Shown one piece after another: positions 61,602-64,000 of a DNA stretch of 64,000 nucleotides. The notes under the pieces are model-generated. The model saw nothing but the letters and a program-made list of their open reading frames with translations. It did no database searches and was not told the origin of the DNA. This stretch comes from CBDCZY01 sp965224745. GTDB lineage: Bacteria > Pseudomonadota > Gammaproteobacteria > Methylococcales > Methylomonadaceae. A program made the position numbers and the translations under genes. The stretch lies in the NCBI GenBank assembly GCA_965224745.1, contig CBDCZY010000003.1, positions 124,001 to 188,000 on the forward strand, in the 5' to 3' direction. Each line of letters starts with the position of its first letter. Within the stretch, counting starts at the first letter, position 1.

Positions 61602-63041
61602 TTAATTTTCCGATACTTTTTGTTCTATGTTCAAGTTGCTGCCCACCTTATCCTCTCTATCGTCTTTTGGATAAATACCATCCAGTTCATCAAACTCATC
61701 ATGTTTCATATGATGTTTCTCATGAACAGGTCTAATTATCAGGTTACAAAAAAAACCGAGCGCTAATATTCCTGCCATAATGTACATTGTGACGTTGTAG
61801 GCATCTGCCTTAGCGACACCTTGGTCAATCTGAAACTCTCGAATGTAATTCACCAATACCGGACCCAAAACGCCAGCAGTCGACCATGCGGTCAACAGTC
61901 TCCCATGAATACCACCAACAAACTTAGTACCGAAAATATCAGCCAGATAGGCAGGGATTGTTGCAAAACCACCACCATACATACTCAAAATGACCGCGTA
62001 TAACATAATGAATAAACCCATCTTACCCGCGGCGCCAACAGAAGGAACAGTGGCGTAAAGCGCAATACCCAGCAAGAAAAAAATAGTGTAGGTATTTTTA
62101 CGCCCAAAAAAATCCGATGTTGATGACCAAAAAAACCGCCCTCCCATATTGAACAAACTGAGTAGTCCAACAAAACCAGCCGCCGCCGCAGGAGTAACTG
62201 CGCCTTTAAATATCTCTTGAATCATTACCGAAGCCTGCCCCAGAACACCAATACCTGCGGTAACATTCAGGCACAGCACCAACCATAGGAAATAAAACTG
62301 TGGTGTTTTTAGCGCCTGATCAATATGCACATGATTTTTGGTAATCATTTTATTCTGAACCACTGGTGGCTCCCAACCAGCTGGTTGCCAATCTTCAGGC
62401 GGGGTTCTGATAGTCAGCGACCCAATTAACATAGAGAAAAAATAGATCGTACCCATTACCATGAAGGCCTCCATAACACCGACAGAGGAAGCAGTTTGGA
62501 AGTAATCCATTAGTAAAACAGATAGCGGTGCACCAATCATAGCGCCCCCACCAAACCCCATGATTGCCATGCCGGTCGCCATTCCCCGCCGATCTGGAAA
62601 CCATTTAATTAATGTAGAGACTGGTGAAACATAGCCCAAACCAAGACCTATTCCGCCCACAACGCCATACCCAAAATATACAAGCCAGATTTCATGGAGA
62701 TAAACGCCCAAAGCGGCTATCCAAAACCCACCACCGAAACAACAAGCTGCAACGAACATCGTCACACGGGGCCCAACTTTTTCTAACCATTTGCCACCAA
62801 ATGCGGCAGACAAACCTAGAAAAACGATGGCCAGACTAAAAACCCAGCCTAAAGTAGTTAATTTCCAATCGTCTGGCGCTGACTCCGATATACCAATAAC
62901 CCGGGTCAGAGGTTTATTAAATACGCTAAATGCGTAAGCTTGCCCTATACAAAGATGAACAGACAACGCAGCAGGTGGAACCATCCAACGGCTATAACCT
63001 GGTTTAGCAACAGTACGTTGTTTCGAAAAAAAACCTGACAT
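61602..63041 (-). CDS. MFS transporter, oxalate/formate antiporter (OFA) family
   Basis: 479-aa membrane protein with 12 predicted helices. It has the OFA-like start SRWMVPPAALSVHLCIGQAY, FAVFNKPL-like FSVFNKPLTRV, the central signature GLGLGYVSPVSTLIKWFPDRRGMATGMAIMGFGGGA, and a polar charged C-terminal tail (KHHMKHDEFDELDGIYPKDD). The likely substrates are small carboxylates such as formate or oxalate; formate would suit a methylotroph. The substrate is inferred from family only. The gene stands alone. Confidence 0.83.
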   Translation of the reverse strand: MSGFFSKQRTVAKPGYSRWMVPPAALSVHLCIGQAYAFSVFNKPLTRVIGISESAPDDWKLTTLGWVFSLAIVFLGLSAAFGGKWLEKVGPRVTMFVAACCFGGGFWIAALGVYLHEIWLVYFGYGVVGGIGLGLGYVSPVSTLIKWFPDRRGMATGMAIMGFGGGAMIGAPLSVLLMDYFQTASSVGVMEAFMVMGTIYFFSMLIGSLTIRTPPEDWQPAGWEPPVVQNKMITKNHVHIDQALKTPQFYFLWLVLCLNVTAGIGVLGQASVMIQEIFKGAVTPAAAAGFVGLLSLFNMGGRFFWSSTSDFFGRKNTYTIFFLLGIALYATVPSVGAAGKMGLFIMLYAVILSMYGGGFATIPAYLADIFGTKFVGGIHGRLLTAWSTAGVLGPVLVNYIREFQIDQGVAKADAYNVTMYIMAGILALGFFCNLIIRPVHEKHHMKHDEFDELDGIYPKDDREDKVGSNLNIEQKVSEN

Positions 63042-63692
63042 TTTGAGCTCCTCATTGAATCAACCTAAATTTTCAGCTCTATCGCTTTTCTATACCGATA
63101 CCGCAGCCCATTTAAGTCAATCATTATTTGGACACCTCTATCAATTCAGGCATTTGTTTGAGCTAAAGAGGGATGGTTTTCGTGAACCACAGTTTATATG
63201 TAATGGTATGAGGATCGTCGAAAATTAACCAGATCAGGAATCAGACAAAAAGACTAATATAATAGAAGCACCCTGTTTTTCTATCTAAAAAAGAAATAAT
63301 TGCTATTAGAACAAGTTGCCAAGGTAAACATCAAGCTTCAAATTTTTTGAAGGCGCGGACTTTTTATTCTGCTAAGCGCTAACTGGCTTTTCTTTGATCG
63401 TTGTTTTGGGTGATACTCGTAACTGTTGCTCTATGTCTTATTAGGGACATAGTTACGAACGGTGAATTTTTGGTTACATCTTATGAAATATCGCTGTTTT
63501 CGTGATATATCGCGAGCTGAATATACATCCTTCGAGCCTTTGTTATCAATAAAATTAATATTTTACTTACTACTCAATGACTTACTATATTAATTAGCCT
63601 TTTAAAAAAAGTGGCACAGCTCCTGCAATAATCAAGTTGTAGTTATTTAGAACTACTTAATTATTTTTAAAATTAAGTCAGGAGAAAAAACC
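63042..63692. other. 651-bp intergenic region between the MFS gene and the RTX-like gene
   Basis: No gene recognised. There is an imperfect hairpin at about 63430-63455 (CTATGTC/GACATAG). AT-rich sequence with likely promoter elements for the downstream gene lies at about 63540-63640. Confidence 0.45.
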
Positions 63693-64000
63693 ATGAAAAC
63701 CAAAATTTTCAAACAAACCGCAGTATCATTATTAGTAGTATCTACAATGGCCGCTGCAAGTACATCAATGGCGAATTCATCTTTCAGACAAAAGGGACAA
63801 TTAAGAACAGTCGTTGGCGCCGATAATAATTCCATAGAAAATCCATTTATTCAGCCACAGGATCCAGCATTATCAGGTGGAGGTCGCGATCAGAGCTTGC
63901 AATTTGGTGACTTGCTCCTAGGTTCCCGTCGAGACAACCTGATGATTGGTGGATTAGGCCCTGATGTAATCATAGGCGGTCCTAGAAATGATGTCATCAT
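63693..64000 (+). CDS. Secreted protein with RTX-like repeats (partial, runs off the window)
   Basis: ATG at 63693 with AGGAG upstream. Residues 1-28 form a Sec signal peptide (KTAIF-like basic start, then hydrophobic SLLVVSTMAAAS, cleavage after SMA). The visible mature region ends with GGLGPDVIIGGPRNDVI, which matches the GGxGxDxUx calcium-binding nonapeptide of RTX/hemolysin-type repeats. At least 102 residues are in the window, with no stop. A Sec signal with RTX repeats is uncommon, since most RTX proteins use type I secretion with no N-terminal signal. Confidence 0.75.
   Translation, partial: MKTKIFKQTAVSLLVVSTMAAASTSMANSSFRQKGQLRTVVGADNNSIENPFIQPQDPALSGGGRDQSLQFGDLLLGSRRDNLMIGGLGPDVIIGGPRNDVI

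Noticed and set aside
1..64000. CRISPR arrays, rRNA genes, prophage genes or a replication origin
   Set aside because: No regularly spaced repeats, rRNA sequence, phage structural genes or DnaA-box cluster was seen; the repeats found are isolated hairpins and IS ends.

Overview
The window looks like a chromosomal segment of a gammaproteobacterial methylotroph, most likely a Methylococcales methanotroph. The main clue is a tandem pair of methylene-tetrahydromethanopterin dehydrogenases (mtdB-type), an enzyme of the H4MPT C1 pathway. It sits among typical gammaproteobacterial housekeeping blocks (mltD/rnhA/dnaQ, rluC/rne, rho/trxA/rhlB). Genus cannot be fixed from the sequence alone. The DNA is AT-leaning and heavily invaded by insertion sequences.

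Layout. 1-5.5 kb: polyamine (nspC), folate (5-formyl-THF cyclo-ligase), isocitrate dehydrogenase and the mtdB pair. 5.5-20.6 kb: a LuxR-type response regulator, tRNA-Ser(TGA), dnaQ-rnhA-methyltransferase, mltD, a PepSY-PhoP/PhoQ-like-YejE-YejF block on the minus strand, sppA-gph-rluC, and rne with a long leader. 20.6-26.1 kb: an OmpA-type lipoprotein whose stop codon lies in an IS terminus, followed by a nest of IS1634-, IS21- and IS3-type elements. 26.2-30.2 kb: rho, trxA, rhlB, nudE. 30.2-40.1 kb: a [NiFe] hydrogenase locus with hoxH (group 3d type), hoxW, hypA and hypB on the plus strand and hypC-D-E-F on the minus strand. It is flanked and split by decayed genes and a VapBC-type toxin-antitoxin pair, and no hoxY, hoxF or hoxU is present. 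40.4-46.8 kb: a CoA-disulfide reductase/rhodanese fusion and an RND efflux pair. 46.9-51.5 kb: an rve-type IS, then a Tat-exported, CueO-like multicopper oxidase cut by an ISKra4-type element with a perfect 9-bp target duplication. 51.6-58.2 kb: an M41-like HEAGH protein, a DUF2934 protein, a FixL/FixJ-type oxygen-sensing pair, a single-domain globin and another IS. 58.9-64 kb: a GH13 amylase, an IS3 remnant with a 39-bp perfect palindrome, an OFA-type MFS transporter and the start of a secreted protein with RTX-like repeats.

How the parts relate. The mtdB pair, folate cyclo-ligase and isocitrate dehydrogenase belong to C1 and central carbon flow. The hydrogenase, FixLJ and globin point to life near the oxic-anoxic boundary. 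Several loci appear to be decaying: the multicopper oxidase is disrupted, HoxH lacks its partners here, and hypF appears to have lost its ATG start.

Most notable observations: a likely non-canonical (ATC) start of hypF, an orphan HoxH, the datable IS disruption of the multicopper oxidase, a dispersed hairpin repeat family sharing the core GAGGATTTAATAAT, and the divergence of the cofactor-binding motif between the two mtdB copies.
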